Source of the DNA: Doryteuthis pealeii | Taxonomy: Eukaryota > Mollusca > Cephalopoda > Myopsida > Loliginidae | NCBI GenBank assembly: GCA_023376005.1 | Contig: CM042157.1 | Coordinates: 67,971,038-68,035,037 of the forward strand | Direction: 5' to 3' | Length of the DNA stretch: 64,000 bases | Part shown: positions 10,241 through 22,136 of the stretch, piece by piece | Layout of the letters: each line of letters opens with the position of its first letter | How positions within the stretch are numbered: the first letter of the stretch is position 1 | The notes under the pieces: model-generated | Databases searched by the model: none | Seen by the model: the letters and a program-made list of their open reading frames with translations, nothing else | What the model was told of the DNA's origin: nothing | Position numbers and translations under genes: made by a program

Positions 10241-10792
10241 CCTTTTCCTTATGTATTATCATCTATTAATGATACCTTTATTTTACAGATCATTATTTGG
10301 GGAAAAAAAAAAAAAACAATAATACATTAAATTTTATTCATTAAAACATTCTTTTAAAATATCTTAAACTGCATTCAATCTCTTCAAATTTAAATCTAAA
10401 AACCTATGAAATAGCAGAGGTGGTCACTGCTAGAATTGGCTCAGTCCTAATTAATGATCATCCTCCACACATTAATACATTCATTAATTATTTGTTGTGT
10501 TTTTTGTAAAAAAATAAATGTGTGAAAATAAACATCAAATTTTTTTTTTTAAATGTAGTCAAAAGTATAATGGCCACTCCCCAATCATAAACTGCAGTCA
10601 AAATAACATTACACACTTCATGAAATGGACTCTCTCATCGGTTTCGATGCATGAGGGTTCATCCAATGAACATCCTACACAGTGGTTTGTTTATAGTGGT
10701 GAAGGCTTGTATTGGACCATCCGCACTTTTTGGCACATTTTTCGATAGGAAAGAATTAATGCACAAGAAATGACACAAACCCAATCAACAAA
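10241..10792. repeat. Dispersed repeat, paralogue of 24,068-24,240
   Basis: 10,600-10,790 matches 24,068-24,240: TTTCGATGCATGAGGGTTC, GGTGAAGGCTT and TTGGACCATCCGCA. 10,241-10,600 is AT-rich with no recognised feature. Short open frames here are not conserved between the two copies. Confidence 0.5.
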
Positions 10793-11030
10793 TGACCCCA
10801 GTTTTTTTCAAATTCAGAGTTTTCCTTCTCCTAGTTTAGTTACCTATCCAAGGTTAAAGAGCCCAGTCTGCCCTACTATTTTTACCATAGCTGGAGGGAG
10901 AATATATGGATTCATATATTTTCTAAGGGTATTAGCGCTATGTGAAACGCAAATAGCCTTGTCTAGGATTTGAACTCGGGTCGGCAAGTCCATTTCCTAC
11001 GACTCTAACCATTATGCCATGCGCCTCTAT
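10793..11030 (-). repeat. tRNA-derived SINE (second family)
   Basis: On the minus strand the head reads GGCATAATGGTTAGAGTCG (A-box region), then a GAGTTCAAATCC B box. The body has AGCGCTAATACCC, CCTCCAGCTATGG, GGGCTCTTTAACC and CTAGGAGAAGG. This is the commonest SINE in the window, with more than 15 whole or partial copies. Intact copies end in GGAGGGGTTGGTAAATATATA. Confidence 0.7.
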
Positions 11031-11455
11031 ACACACTTAATAAATTCATTAGAAAAACCGAAACAAAAACAGTGGCTAACATTTATTTCTGGCAGAACTA
11101 AATGTCATATATTTTACTCTGGACAAGTTTCAACTTACTGGATATTATTATTATTATTATTATTTAACTTTTTCAGTAATTAAGGTTGCCACAAACAGTT
11201 GTGCTTATATGGGTGTTAGCCTCTAATTTCAAATACTCTTGGGACTGACTTGGGTTATAGGATTTACTGTTCATATTTGATGGTTGCCAACTCCTATATT
11301 TAAAGAGAAGAATTTTTTTTTTTTAAATCTGTAAAGGTTGCTTTTGGACTCAAGTTTGAATGGCATTTTAAATACGAGAAAAACAAAATCTCCATAAATT
11401 CACGGCTATATTATTTGCTATTTCCTTTGGCACAAGAGCGGATTTTTATTTTACT

Positions 11456-11690
11456 AAAATTCTAATTATACTTACCAGTAAGAATATATGGCGTAAGTAC
11501 TTAAGTTTTAAAGTAATGAAATATATTAGAAAAACTAACAAAATTAAATAAGTTAGCATATTAAAAGATTATGCTTATTTTAATTATATTTTATTTTATA
11601 TCTTAATTGGTTTCAATATAAAATAATCCATACGATTATTTGGATTATAATAGGTAAAAATGATTATCCATCCAGAGGAAGTTGGTTGGC
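11456..11690 (+). repeat. ACTAGCAAGAATATGCACC dispersed family, copy 1
   Basis: A diverged copy with a GTAAGAATATATGGCG-type start, TAAGTTTTAA, TAATGAAATATATTA and an AAAACTAACAAAATTAAAT-type stretch. Others are at about 13,305-13,460, 15,187-15,310, 15,865-16,050 and 16,434-16,620. Its class is unknown. Confidence 0.5.
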
Positions 11691-11694
11691 TGGT

Positions 11695-12545
11695 TGGTTG
11701 GATTTTACGGCATGTCAACCCTTGTTGATTTATTTTAAGCCGAAGACATTTTTGTTTAATTCATTCTTGATGGGTACTTAATTATTTTTTTTCAAACACA
11801 ATTTTTTTTTTTAATTTTTAAAAAAAGAAGCAGCTCCATATTGCATACCATGCCAAAAACCCTACACAATCAAACACATTTTAACAGAATGTAGCAACCT
11901 AAAACAAATACAAAAAAAATACTACCAAACAACAAATCTAAAACAGATATTCTACCAAATAAACCCAGAAAAACTACTTGGATACATAAAAGAGGCACAC
12001 ATCTACAACAAAATCTAAAAATCTTCCAAAAAATATTAAAACACAAAAATATATGTTAAAAAGAATCATCTAAAAGTTCCATTCACAAAAAATGTCAAAA
12101 AAAAAAATCTTTAGAAAATTAAACATTATCACCAATTCATTTCAAAAACATAGTCGGCATTAAATGACCCATTGAGGTTGATATGCCGTAAAACAAGAAC
12201 AAAATCAAAAAATCAAACAATTTTTTTAAAACACATTTCTTTTAAACTCATATTTTTTTTCTATTCAACCCATAGATGAGACTATAACAGGTACAACCAT
12301 TCCGAGTCAGAGTGGACCTGGGAGTAATGGCGACGAGAAGGTACTCCTCATTCCCCAGAGCTCCAGAACTGGAACTTCACCATCAGATAGAGTTTAACAT
12401 CATACCCAGGACATTAAAATCCTCAGCCACCGCCTTCTAGCACATATATGATAAAAAAAGGGTTGGGGATTGCTATAAGAGCAGAAGAGTTGGGACAATC
12501 ATATAGGAGCTAAGACTTGATATGACCAGACATGACAGGCTCATC
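11695..12545. repeat. TATGGCATATCAACC family, complex copy with inverted portion
   Basis: The family lies inverted around 12,140-12,200 (GACCCATTGAGGTTGATATG) and direct at 12,260-12,545 (CATAGATGAGACTATAAC, GTCAGAGTGGACCTGGGAG, TCTAGCACATATATGAT). 11,830-12,130 is A-rich. Weak lysine-rich frames carry no motif. Confidence 0.5.
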
Positions 12546-12589
12546 AATGCTTAACTTCAGGGTTATTATTATTATTATTATTATTATTC

Positions 12590-13260
12590 ATTGTTTTGTT
12601 ATACAGCATATCAACCTCAATGGGTCATTTAATGCCAATAAAGTTTTGAAATAAATCAATTCTTAATGGATAATACAATTTTTTATAAATACATTTTTCT
12701 ATTTAACTCATAGATGGAACCCTAACAGGTACTACCACTCCAGGTCAGAGTGGACCAGGGAGCAATGGTGATGAAGGGGTGCTCCACATTCCCCAGACCT
12801 CCAAAACTGGAACCTCACCATCAGATAGAGTTTAACGTCATTCCCAGGACATGTAGACCCTCAGTCACCACCTTCTAGCACATATATGATAAAAAGGGGT
12901 TGGGGCTTGCCATAAGGGCAATAGGGTTGGGGCAATCATATAGGTGCTAGGGTTTGACATGACCAGTAGATTGATCGGAGGGGGCCTCTCCGACCGCCCG
13001 TCTAGTCTAAGTAAGGTTCTAAATGGAGTGTTTCAGGTCATGGACTGCTCATCCACCAAGACTCTGTCCATAAGCATCACGGGTCGCCACTCACAGCCAA
13101 CAGGTGGCCCTGTTTGGTGGAGTATTACCCCTCTGCAGAGGTGCAGTCGGTGCATTCTAACACCCCAGCTGACAGGATGGTATGATTCATTGGTTTATAT
13201 TAAAGGGTTTGAACAATACCTGTTGGACTGACATTGATACCTGCAAAGCTCACCATTTCA
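12590..13260 (+). repeat. TATGGCATATCAACC family, longest copy
   Basis: It runs from TACAGCATATCAACCTC through the GGACCAGGGAGCAATGG, CCTCACCATCAGATAG and GGTTGGGGCTTGCCATAAGG blocks. It ends in a segment (12,940-13,230) repeated at 41,065-41,290 that is open in one frame in both places. The two translations share only what the DNA similarity forces, so I do not call a gene. Confidence 0.6.
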
Positions 13261-13304
13261 GAAAAAGAAAAATACAAAATTATACATAGAGGAAATTATA
13301 TATA

Positions 13305-13460
13305 CTAGCAAATATATGCACCCACCAGGTGCAAGTATTTAAGTTTTAATGTAATAAAATCATATCATATTAATATCATATTAAATTAGAAGGGCTAATG
13401 AAACTAAATAAGAATGCAGATAAAAAGATTTGAAACAGAGAAAAATAGAACAACTGAAAC
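13305..13460 (+). repeat. ACTAGCAAGAATATGCACC family, copy 2
   Basis: It starts ACTAGCAAATATATGCACC and continues with AAGTATTTAAGTTTTAATG and GAAACTAAATAAGAATGCAG. 13,461-13,800 has no recognised feature. Confidence 0.55.
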
Positions 13461-13825
13461 TTACTCTTCCATCACTCCTGTTTTTCATTGTTAAATTTTC
13501 CTAATGAAACAATGTAAATCACTGTTTGTTTGTATATATAAATACAATTGGATGTTATTAGTATGTGGATAAAGCCAAAAGTATTAATAATGTAAACAGG
13601 CGATAGCTGATAGGGGATTCTAACCATTACACTAGCTGTTTTTCCAGATTTTTCGTTTGTTTTGAACTCAGTTATACTCCATTTTTGGTGACTTAATTAT
13701 CAACTAATTAATTTTCAAAAATTAGGTATGACTTCAATTAAGCACATATTTGTCGGCTAAGGCCATATCAAACACATTGTTTGTTTGTTTACTTTCATAC
13801 TGTCGTGTAGCAAGTCACCATATAT

Positions 13826-13857
<32 letters not shown>

Positions 13858-14074
13858 TAACAATGTACATGTAAGAGTAGACTTCACATGAATAAAAACA
13901 CCCAAGGAGACTAAAAAGATTAGATTACATAACTCTGCTTGAAGAGAAGTTGAAGTAAGTACAAGAATTAATGTCTCAAATAAAAAAACAATTAATTTCA
14001 TCTGGGAAAGAAAAAAACTAGGAGGAAATAAAAAGATTATTTGCATAATGGCTTTTTTTATAAGCACTCACATA

Positions 14075-14572
14075 CTATTCGCAGAGTTCTGTCCTGGCCT
14101 CCTGCCTTAAAAAACGCTAGTTGGTGATAGGTTAAAAAACAAACCCACCTATGAATGAAGTCCCTAGCTGAAGCGATGCCTGCTGTATATGAATAAAATT
14201 ATTTGTCGACTGAAAGCGTTTTTATCGGCAAATTATTTTTTTTAGTGGTTTGAAAGCATTAAAAGTAAACCATATTTTTGAAAATATTGAACAAAAAAAA
14301 CAATCAGTGCTTAAGGCATTTTTCCCAAAAAGTTAATGTGATATTTTACCACCTCCAGTCTTTTTTCGACAAGTAAATGTAAATATTTTAACCTTTTAAT
14401 GCCTTCAATCCACAAAAAAAAAAAAAAAATGCCTTCAATGGACAAATTATTTTTTCATATACAGCAGGCACCGCTTCAGCTAGGGACTTCATTCATAGGT
14501 GGGTTTGTTTTTTGACCTATCACTGCCTAGTGTTTTTTAAGGCAGGAGGCCAGACCAGAACTCTGTGAATAG
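14075..14572. mobile_element. 498-bp palindromic Tc1/mariner-type MITE
   Basis: Long imperfect terminal inverted repeats of about 125 bp at 14,075-14,205 and 14,452-14,572 start CTATTCGCAGAGTTCTG. They share GCCTCCTGCCTTAAAAAA, TCAGCTAGGGACTTCATTC and GTGGGTTTGTTTTTT. TA dinucleotides flank both ends (14,073-14,074 and 14,573-14,574), consistent with a TA target duplication as in Tc1/mariner elements. The middle is AT-rich and non-coding. Confidence 0.78.
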
Positions 14573-14599
14573 TACCACACTTACAAACACAGAGTTGTA

Positions 14600-15160
14600 T
14601 ATATTTGGGTTTGGTTTGGTTTGCTTTGCTTTGGTTTGGTTTGCTTTGTTTTATGGCATATCAACCATAGTGGGTCATTCAATGCCGACAAAGTTTTGGA
14701 AAATTCGTAGTAATAGCTTGGAAGAAAATTTTTTAAACTCAATTTTTTTGTAAACAAATTTTCTATTTAACTCATACATGAAACCCTAATAGGTACTACC
14801 ACTCCGGGTCAGAGTGAACCTGGGACCAATGGTGATATAGGAGTGCTCCCCACTCCCCAGAGCTCCAGAACTGGAACATCACCATCTAGTTAGAGTTTAA
14901 TGTCATACCCAGTCCATGAAGACTCTCAGACACTGCCTTCTAGAACCCATATGATAAAAGGGTTGGGGCTTGCCATAAGGACAATAGGGTCAGGGCAACC
15001 ATATAGGTGCTAGGGCTTGACATGACCAGCTGATTGATCGGAAGGAGCATCTCCAATCCCCAATCTAGCCTAATTAAGGACTGAAGAGCGGTGTTGCATG
15101 TCATGGACTGCTCATCCACTATTATATATTTTGGTACAATATTACTTATGAATAAATACA
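14600..15160 (+). repeat. TATGGCATATCAACC family copy
   Basis: Begins with a TTTGGTTTGGTTTG-type tract, then TTATGGCATATCAACC, GGGTCATTCAATGCCGAC, GTCAGAGTGAACCTGGGA and GATAAAAGGGTTGGGGC. A short inverted fragment follows at 15,312-15,365. Confidence 0.6.
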
Positions 15161-15186
15161 CCTTTAGTAATATTTTATATAAAAAC

Positions 15187-15310
15187 TAGCAAGAATATGC
15201 ACCTTCCGCCAGACATGAGTATTTAAGTAATGAATATAATGAAATATATTAAATTAGAAAGACTAACAAAATCAAATAAGAATGCACAAAGATTACACTT
15301 CATTGCCATT
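15187..15310 (+). repeat. ACTAGCAAGAATATGCACC family, copy 3
   Basis: Starts ACTAGCAAGAATATGCACC and runs to a GAATGCACAAAGATTACAC-type end. Confidence 0.6.
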
Positions 15311-15410
15311 ACTCCCAGTTCCACTCTGACCCAAAGTGGTAGTACCTGTTAGGGTCTCATCTATGTGCCAAATAGATCTGTTTGAAAATTAATTGTACTA
15401 GCAAAATATT

Positions 15411-15727
15411 GTTGCATAATCTATGCGGTTGCATAAGATTATTGTCAATCCCCTGTATTTCTGAAGGGATGGCCCCTTTTCATATCACAGACGGGACTTT
15501 CCATGGAATATTACAGAAAGCCCGCGAAATATGTGAAGTCACGTGGGACCTGGTTAGGTCTTTAGTTTTTTCAGCTTGGACGTCAGGCAGATAAGATGTG
15601 TCTGCTTTAGCTGGAGCTCACTTGCACACGCGCGTTGTGTTTAGTTAGAGAAATATGTTTAGTTAAGTAAATAAAGGTTTAAATAAATAATATGGTTTTG
15701 TGGTTGATGAATATCTTGGCAACAAGA
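15411..15727 (+). mobile_element. Possible LTR or LTR-like element
   Basis: Bounded by TGTTGC at the left and GGCAACA at the right, matching TG...CA ends. It contains GTCACGTGGGACC, a possible AATAAA signal in GTAAATAAAGG, and a GC-rich block with a CACGCGCG run that stands out from its surroundings. Downstream (15,744-15,810) is a short basic open stretch (MNQGRPTSKDRN...). No matching target duplication was found and no second LTR is present. Confidence 0.3.
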
Positions 15728-15864
15728 CTGACCTAGAAGAAGAAATGAATCAAGGACGACCAACCAGCAAGGACAGAAACGTTAGAAGAGACGCTAGAAG
15801 AAGAACGTAAGATACAAAAGATGAGCAGAAGAATAATAGAAGTAAGAAAAGAAAGGGTATACAA

Positions 15865-16050
15865 CAATATATGCACCTTCAGGGTGCAAGTATTTAAGTT
15901 TTAATGTAATAAAATATTATATTAAATCAGAACGGCTAATGAAACTAAATAAGAATGCAGATAAAAATATTTGAAAAAGAGGGGGTATAATCGAAAAATA
16001 GGACAACTGAAACTTACTCTTCCGTCACTCCTGTCTTTCATTGCTAAATT
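15865..16050 (+). repeat. ACTAGCAAGAATATGCACC family, copy 4
   Basis: Contains an ACAATATATGCACCTTCAG-type start, GTATTTAAGTTTTAATG and GCTAATGAAACTAAATAAG. 16,051-16,430 holds a decayed block repeated at 17,080-17,165 (GACATAGTTTTGGTCACAG type). Confidence 0.5.
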
Positions 16051-16433
16051 TTCATAATTTAACTATTTAGTTAAAGAATAAAAATTACAGTTATTTCTTC
16101 TTGTTAATGGATTTCTTTTAAGATTTATCCCTGAGATTTTTGCTCATATTCATTAAGATCAAGCTAAAAAAACAATATTAATTATATAAAACAATTTTAT
16201 TGATAATTGAGGTTTAAATGAAAAAAAAATCATGGAGAATGTGACATTATTAATTAAGGGAATTGTGACTTGAGTAGTGATATAGTTTCAGTTACAGACA
16301 GAAAAACACACAATCTCCATTACAATAAGATTAGATAGGATTACTTGATAACATAAAATTGTGTGCAAATCAAGGATAAATACTAAGAATTAAGTCATAA
16401 TATATAAGTTTACAAAGGATTATTATTATGTAT

Positions 16434-16620
16434 TACTAGCAAGAATATACGCCCTCCAGGCATAAGTATTTAAGTTTTAATGTAATGAAATATATTAAAT
16501 TAGAAAAACTAACAAAATGAAATAAAAATAATACACATAAAAAGATTACTCTTATTTTAATAGTATTTTAATTGCTTTCTATTTAAAATCATTCATAGGA
16601 TTGATTTTAATACATTGGAG
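16434..16620 (+). repeat. ACTAGCAAGAATATGCACC family, copy 5
   Basis: Starts ACTAGCAAGAATATACGCC and includes CTTTCTATTTAAAATCATTC, also seen in diverged form in copy 1. Confidence 0.55.
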
Positions 16621-16859
16621 AATAAAACAATAATATTAGAGATTAATAACACCAACTAATTATTTATCAAACCCGGTTTTGTTAAAACCAGTATGGAAAT
16701 TAACCTCATCATATATTATGTAAAGCTTTATTTCCTAGTGATATATAAGACACATTGCAGGATTTTAAATGCACTAATAACATGGGCTGATTTGAGGCAA
16801 ATCTAGCCAAGATTTTCATAGAGTCATCTTTAATGAATAAGACTTATTCTATGTATTAA

Positions 16860-17080
16860 TTATAGATTGTAGAGTAGTACAATGGACTAGATATTGGACC
16901 GGGACGCCCTTGGACAGTCACCGGTAGTCACCTGCAATAATAGACTCTACCATGCACGTGCAGGGCATGGGAGGTAAGTAATATAAGCAGGCTTCCTTCT
17001 TGAAGCGAGCAGTTCGCGTTTCGTTGTAGATCTCTTTACATAGATTAAATACTCATTGATAAACTTATGCAATTACTGAG
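16860..17080 (+). promoter_or_regulatory. GC-richer promoter-like block of unknown origin
   Basis: This segment is richer in GC than its surroundings: GGACCGGGACGCCC, CACGTGCAGGGCATGGGAGG. A TAATATAAGCAGGC TATA-like site is followed by TTCGCGTTTCGTTGTAG. It sits between two copies of a dispersed block (16,253-16,320 and 17,080-17,160). It could be a solo LTR or an unannotated promoter; no exon follows. Confidence 0.25.
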
Positions 17081-17225
17081 GATATTGTGATGTAAGCAGT
17101 GACATAGTTTTGGTCACAGACAGAGGGATACCAAATCTCTATTATAATATGATTTAATTTTCTTCTAAACCAAAGATACAAGGGTTTAATTATTTCTACT
17201 AGAATATTATTCAATCAAAACTAAT

Positions 17226-20200
17226 CGTCCATGCAACATTGCTCTTCTCTTGGATAACATCTGTATTGTGAAGAGTGGAAGACCTGTTGCATGGGCAACT
17301 GCCAATCATCCACACAACATTTCCCTTCCCTTAGACAACATTACTATTGTGAAGAGGGGAGACCTGTTGCATGGGCAAATGCAAGTCATCCACACAACAT
17401 TGCCCTTCCCTTGGACAATATCATTATTGTGAAGAGGGGAGACCTGTTGCATAGGCAACTGCCAATCATCCACACAACATTGCCCTTCCCTGGACAACAT
17501 CACTATTGTGAAGAGGGGAGATCTGTTGCATAGGCAACTGCCAATCATCCACACAACATTGCCCTTCCCTTGGACAACATCAAGATTGTGAAGAGTGGAA
17601 GACCTGTTGCATAGGCAACTGCCAATCATCCACACAACATTGCCCTTCCCTTGGACAACATCAAGATTGTGAAGAGTGAAGACCTGTTGCATAGGCAACT
17701 GCCAATCATCCACACAACATTGCCCTTCCCTTGGACAACATCAAGATTGTGAAGAGTGGAAGACCTGTTGCATAGGCAACTGCCAATCATCCACACAACA
17801 TTGCCCTTCCCTTGGACAACATCAAGATTGTGAAGAGTGGAAGACCTGTTGCATAGGCAACTGCCAATCATCCACACAACATTGCCCTTCCCTTGGACAA
17901 CATCAAGATTGTGAAGAGTGGAAGACCTGTTGCATAGGCAACTGCCAATCATCCACACAACATTGCCCTTCCCTTGGACAACATCATTGTGAAGAGTGGA
18001 ACCTGTTGCATAGGCAACTGCCAATCATCCACACAACATTGCCTTCCTTGGACAGTGAAGAGGGAGATCTGTTGCATAGGCAACTGCCAATCATCCACAC
18101 AACATTGCCCTTCCCTTGGACAACATCAAGATTGTGAAGAGTGGAAGACCTGTTGCATAGGCAACTGCCAATCATCCACACAACATTGCCCTTCCCTTGG
18201 ACAACATCAAGATTGTGAAGAGTGGAAGACCTGTTGCATAGGCAACTGCCAATCATCCACACAACATTGCCCTTCCCTTGGACAACATCAAGATTGTGAA
18301 GAGTGGAAGACCTGTTGCATAGGCAACTGCCAATCATCCACACAACATTGCCCTTCCCTTGGACAACATCACTATTGTGAAGAGGGGAGATCTGTTGCAT
18401 AGGCAACTGCCAATCATCCACACAACATTGCCCTTCCCTTGGACAACATCAAGATTGTGAAGAGTGGAAGACCTGTTGCATAGGCAACTGCCAATCCCAC
18501 ACAACATTGCCCTTCCCTTGGACAACATCAAGATTGTGAAGAGTGGAAGACCTGTTGCATAGGCAACTGCCAATCATCCACACAACATTGCCCTTCCCTT
18601 GGACAACATCAAGATTGTGAAGAGTGGAAGACCTGTTGCATAGGCAACTGCCAATCATCCACACAACATTGCACAACATCAAGATTGTGAAGAGTGGAAG
18701 ACCTGTTGCATAGGCAACTGCCAATCATCCACACAACATTGCCCTTCCCTTGGACAACATCAAGATTGTGAAGAGTGGAAGACCTGTTGCATAGGCAACT
18801 GCCAATCATCCACACAACATTGCCCTTCCCTTGGACAACATCAAGATTGTGAAGAGTGGAAGACCTGTTGCATAGGCAACTGCCAATCATCCACACAACA
18901 TTGCCCTTCCCTTGGACAACATCACTATTGTGAAGAGGGGAGATCTGTTGCATAGGCAACTGCCAATCATCCACACAACATTGCCCTTCCCTTGGACAAC
19001 ATCAAGATTGTGAAGAGTGGAAGACCTGTTGCATAGGCAACTGCCAATCATCCACACAACATTGCCCTTCCCTTGGACAACATCAAGATTGTGAAGAGTG
19101 GAAGACCTGTTGCATAGGCAACTGCCAATCATCCACACAACATTGCCCTTCCCTTGGACAACATCACTATTGTGAAGAGGGGAGATCTGTTGCATAGGCA
19201 ACTGCCAATCATCCACACAACATTGCCCTTCCTTGGACAACATCACTATTGTGAAGAGGGGAGATCTGTTGCATAGGCAACTGCCAATCATCCACACAAC
19301 ATTGCCCTTCCCTTGGACAACATCAAGATTGTGAAGAGTGGAAGACCTGTTGCATAGGCAACTGCCAATCATCCACACAACATTGCCCTTCCCTTGGACA
19401 ACATCAAGATTGTGAAGAGTGGAAGACCTGTTGCATAGGCAACTGCCAATCATCCACACAACATTGCCCTTCCCTTGGACAACATCAAGATTGTGAAGAG
19501 TGGAAGACCTGTTGCATAGGCAACTGCCAATCATCCACACAACATTGCCCTTCCCTTGGACAACATCAAGATTGTGAAGAGTGGAAGACCTGTTGCATAG
19601 GCAACTGCCAATCATCCACACAACATTGCCCTTCCCTTGGACAACATCAAGATTGTGAAGAGTGGAAGACCTGTTGCATAGGCAACTGCCAATCATCCAC
19701 ACAACATTGCCCTTCCCTTGGACAACATCAAGATTGTGAAGAGTGGAAGACCTGTTGCATAGGCAACTGCCAATCATCCACACAACATTGCCCTTCCCTT
19801 GGACAACATCAAGATTGTGAAGAGTGGAAGACCTGTTGCATAGGCAACTGCCAATCATCCACACAACATTGCCCTTCCCTTGGACAACATCACTATTGTG
19901 AAGAGGGGAGATCTGTTGCATAGGCAACTGCCAATCATCCACACAACATTGCCCTTCCCTTGGACAACATCAAGATTGTGAAGAGTGGAAGACCTGTTGC
20001 ATAGGCAACTGCCAATCATCCACACAACATTGCCCTTCCCTTGGACAACATCAAGATTGTGAAGAGTGGAAGACCTGTTGCATAGGCAACTGCCAATCAT
20101 CCACACAACATTGCCCTTCCCTTGGACAACATCAAGATTGTGAAGAGTGGAAGACCTGTTGCATAGGCAACTGCCAATCATCCACACAACATTGCCCTTC

Positions 20201-20516
20201 CCTTGGACAACATCACTATTGTGAAGAGGGGAGATCTGTTGCATAGGCAACTGCCAATCATCCACACAACATTGCCCTTCCCTTGACAACATCAAGATTG
20301 TGAAGAGTGGAAGACCTGTTGCATAGGCAACTGCCAATCATCCACACAACATTGCCCTTTCCCTTGGACAACATCAGTATTGTGAAGAGTGGAAGACCTG
20401 TTGCATAGGCAACTGCCAATCATCCACACAACATTGCCCTTCCCTTGGACAACATCAAGATTGTGAAGAGGGGAGACCTGTTGCATGGGCAAATGCTAGT
20501 CTTCCAAACAATCTTG
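17226..20516. repeat. 81-bp satellite, about 40 units
   Basis: A continuous head-to-tail array of an 81-bp unit containing the hairpin GTTGCATAGGCAAC, then TGCCAATCATCCACACAAC and ATTGCCCTTCCCTTGGA. Interior units are nearly identical. The outermost units carry GCATGGGCAA and other changes, the usual sign of homogenisation by unequal exchange. Two variants mix: one with AAGATTGTGAAGAGTGGAAG, one with ACTATTGTGAAGAGGGGAG. 81 is 27 codons, so open frames up to 351 codons occur on both strands; no start context or domain supports translation. Confidence 0.97.
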
Positions 20517-20712
20517 CCTCAGCTTATGCTGAAATCTACGTACATATCCACAGTTTCTTGGAAGTGACAAATGACATAATAATATTTGAAATTCAAACTT
20601 TTATTCTTTCTTTCTTTCTATTCATTATTTCTGTCAAGATGACAAATTTTCCATTCACGTTCGACAAATTGACCACCTGACAATTCATTGGTGTCATTTA
20701 AGACAAAATAAG

Positions 20713-21400
20713 ACATATATATATATGTGCGTACATAACCTGACTGAGTGCATTTACATACTAATGTTTTATTTCTATTTAAACACTTAATTTAAGAAAA
20801 TTCCTTTTCATCCAATATCTTCTTCTTTCTTTCTTTGTTTTCATTCAACTTGGGTTGGTAAAGAAAACATTTCCCCAAAAAAAATTCTTGCGTCATTTCT
20901 AAGTTACTGAAATTTGTACCTGATGGCGATAGTGCACTGGTGATGACATAGGGTGGGGGTGTTATATAACATACTAGAAGTGGCTACCCTGCATTGCCTG
21001 GGTAGAGTTTTTTTTTTTAAAGCTAGTCTCGCAGATCCATTATTACTTATCACAAGTTAGATCCTCACTGGATGCCCCATAAAATCCCCACGTAAATATA
21101 TAACAATATAGTAAGAAATTTTAATTCAATAATTTACAATTTAAAAAAAAATACAATATAAATGAGGCTATTAATTCAATCAATCAACATCATATTTCAA
21201 TTACCTTCTGTTATTATACAACATTTTTAAATATCTTCCCAAACATAATAAAATCTTCCTTATTTTTGCTCAAAAACCAAGCTCTGGTGATAAGGAATGT
21301 ATATATATATATTTACTTTGTCATTAATTGTTTTATTTTCAAAGTTTCCTCTGGACATACATATATACACAACTGCCCTTTATATATGTATAGATTATTC
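20713..21400 (+). repeat. Duplicated segment with ACTAGAAGTGGCTACCC family, copy 2
   Basis: About 20,713-21,235 is nearly repeated at 25,137-25,650. The ACTAGAAGTGGCTACCC element starts at about 20,972, with GATCCATTATTACTTATC and TGGATGCCCCATAAAATCC blocks. It ends near CAACTGCCCTTTATATATG (21,370-21,388). Confidence 0.65.
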
Positions 21401-21409
21401 TATGTTACT

Positions 21410-22010
21410 GCCGCCCTTGACCAAGATTGAACCTGCAGTCTCGAGATAACTGTATTAGCCCAACAACTATATCGAATACGCCATGTGTCCAATTGGACAT
21501 GCTTTAAGACAATCTTGTTTAGTCTCCATGGCGTAGTGGCTAACATGCTAGATTGTGATATCATAGTAAGCAAGCTCAAACTCAGGTTGTAGTTACGTTC
21601 ACGTTCAGGCTAGTACTCTTGGGAAAGGTAAGGACCCCCCATCCCCTTTAAGCTTCTCCTTCTTTCTAACATTACAGAAGAATTTTTTAAAAATAAATCT
21701 GCACTCTTCTATCAAAATTCACCAACAGTTGATATCTTGTAAAAGGCAGGTTCTGGAATCGGTAACGGCCTTCACTAACTCAGCGCAAAAGTAGCACAGC
21801 TTGGATCTGTGCATAAAGGGGTTGATGGTAGATGTGATGCTTCACCTCAGATGCAAAACCAATCTCCCTAGTCTTTAAAAATTTAATTTGCTTTGCAAAC
21901 ACTTTTAATCCCAATTATCTACCCAGAGCTCAATGGGTGACCCAATGGTCTAGAGTTAGTGAAAAGTGTATAGACTCCCTTGCTGTATAACTGTTACAGA
22001 CAATAGACCA
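21410..22010 (+). repeat. Decayed tRNA-like heads and SINE (first family)
   Basis: 21,420-21,490 (-) and 21,526-21,610 (+) are tRNA-like. The first reads GGTTCAATCTTGG as a B box; the second GGCGTAGTGGCTAACATG as an A-box region. 21,770-22,010 is a diverged body of the first SINE family on the plus strand (AGTAGCACAGCTTGGATC, ATAGACTCCCTTGCTGTA). Confidence 0.5.
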
Positions 22011-22136
22011 CTCCACAGACATACACAAAATATAATTTACTACCCTGTCATTGGGGCTTAGAATATATTGACTGTATTCCTTGTAAGATACTCCCGAAAA
22101 AGGAGGGTTCTGTGTACAACACTAAATTGCTTCTGG

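Noticed and set aside
12944..13231. Coding exon shared with 41,070-41,291
   Set aside because: Both are parts of a dispersed non-coding family; conservation is at the DNA level without codon-position bias that I can see.
18887..19942. A 351-codon open frame on the minus strand
   Set aside because: It consists only of the 81-bp satellite read through 27-codon periods; other frames on both strands are equally open.
17226..20516. CRISPR-like regular spacing
   Set aside because: The units are contiguous and uniform with no distinct spacers, and the context is a eukaryotic satellite.
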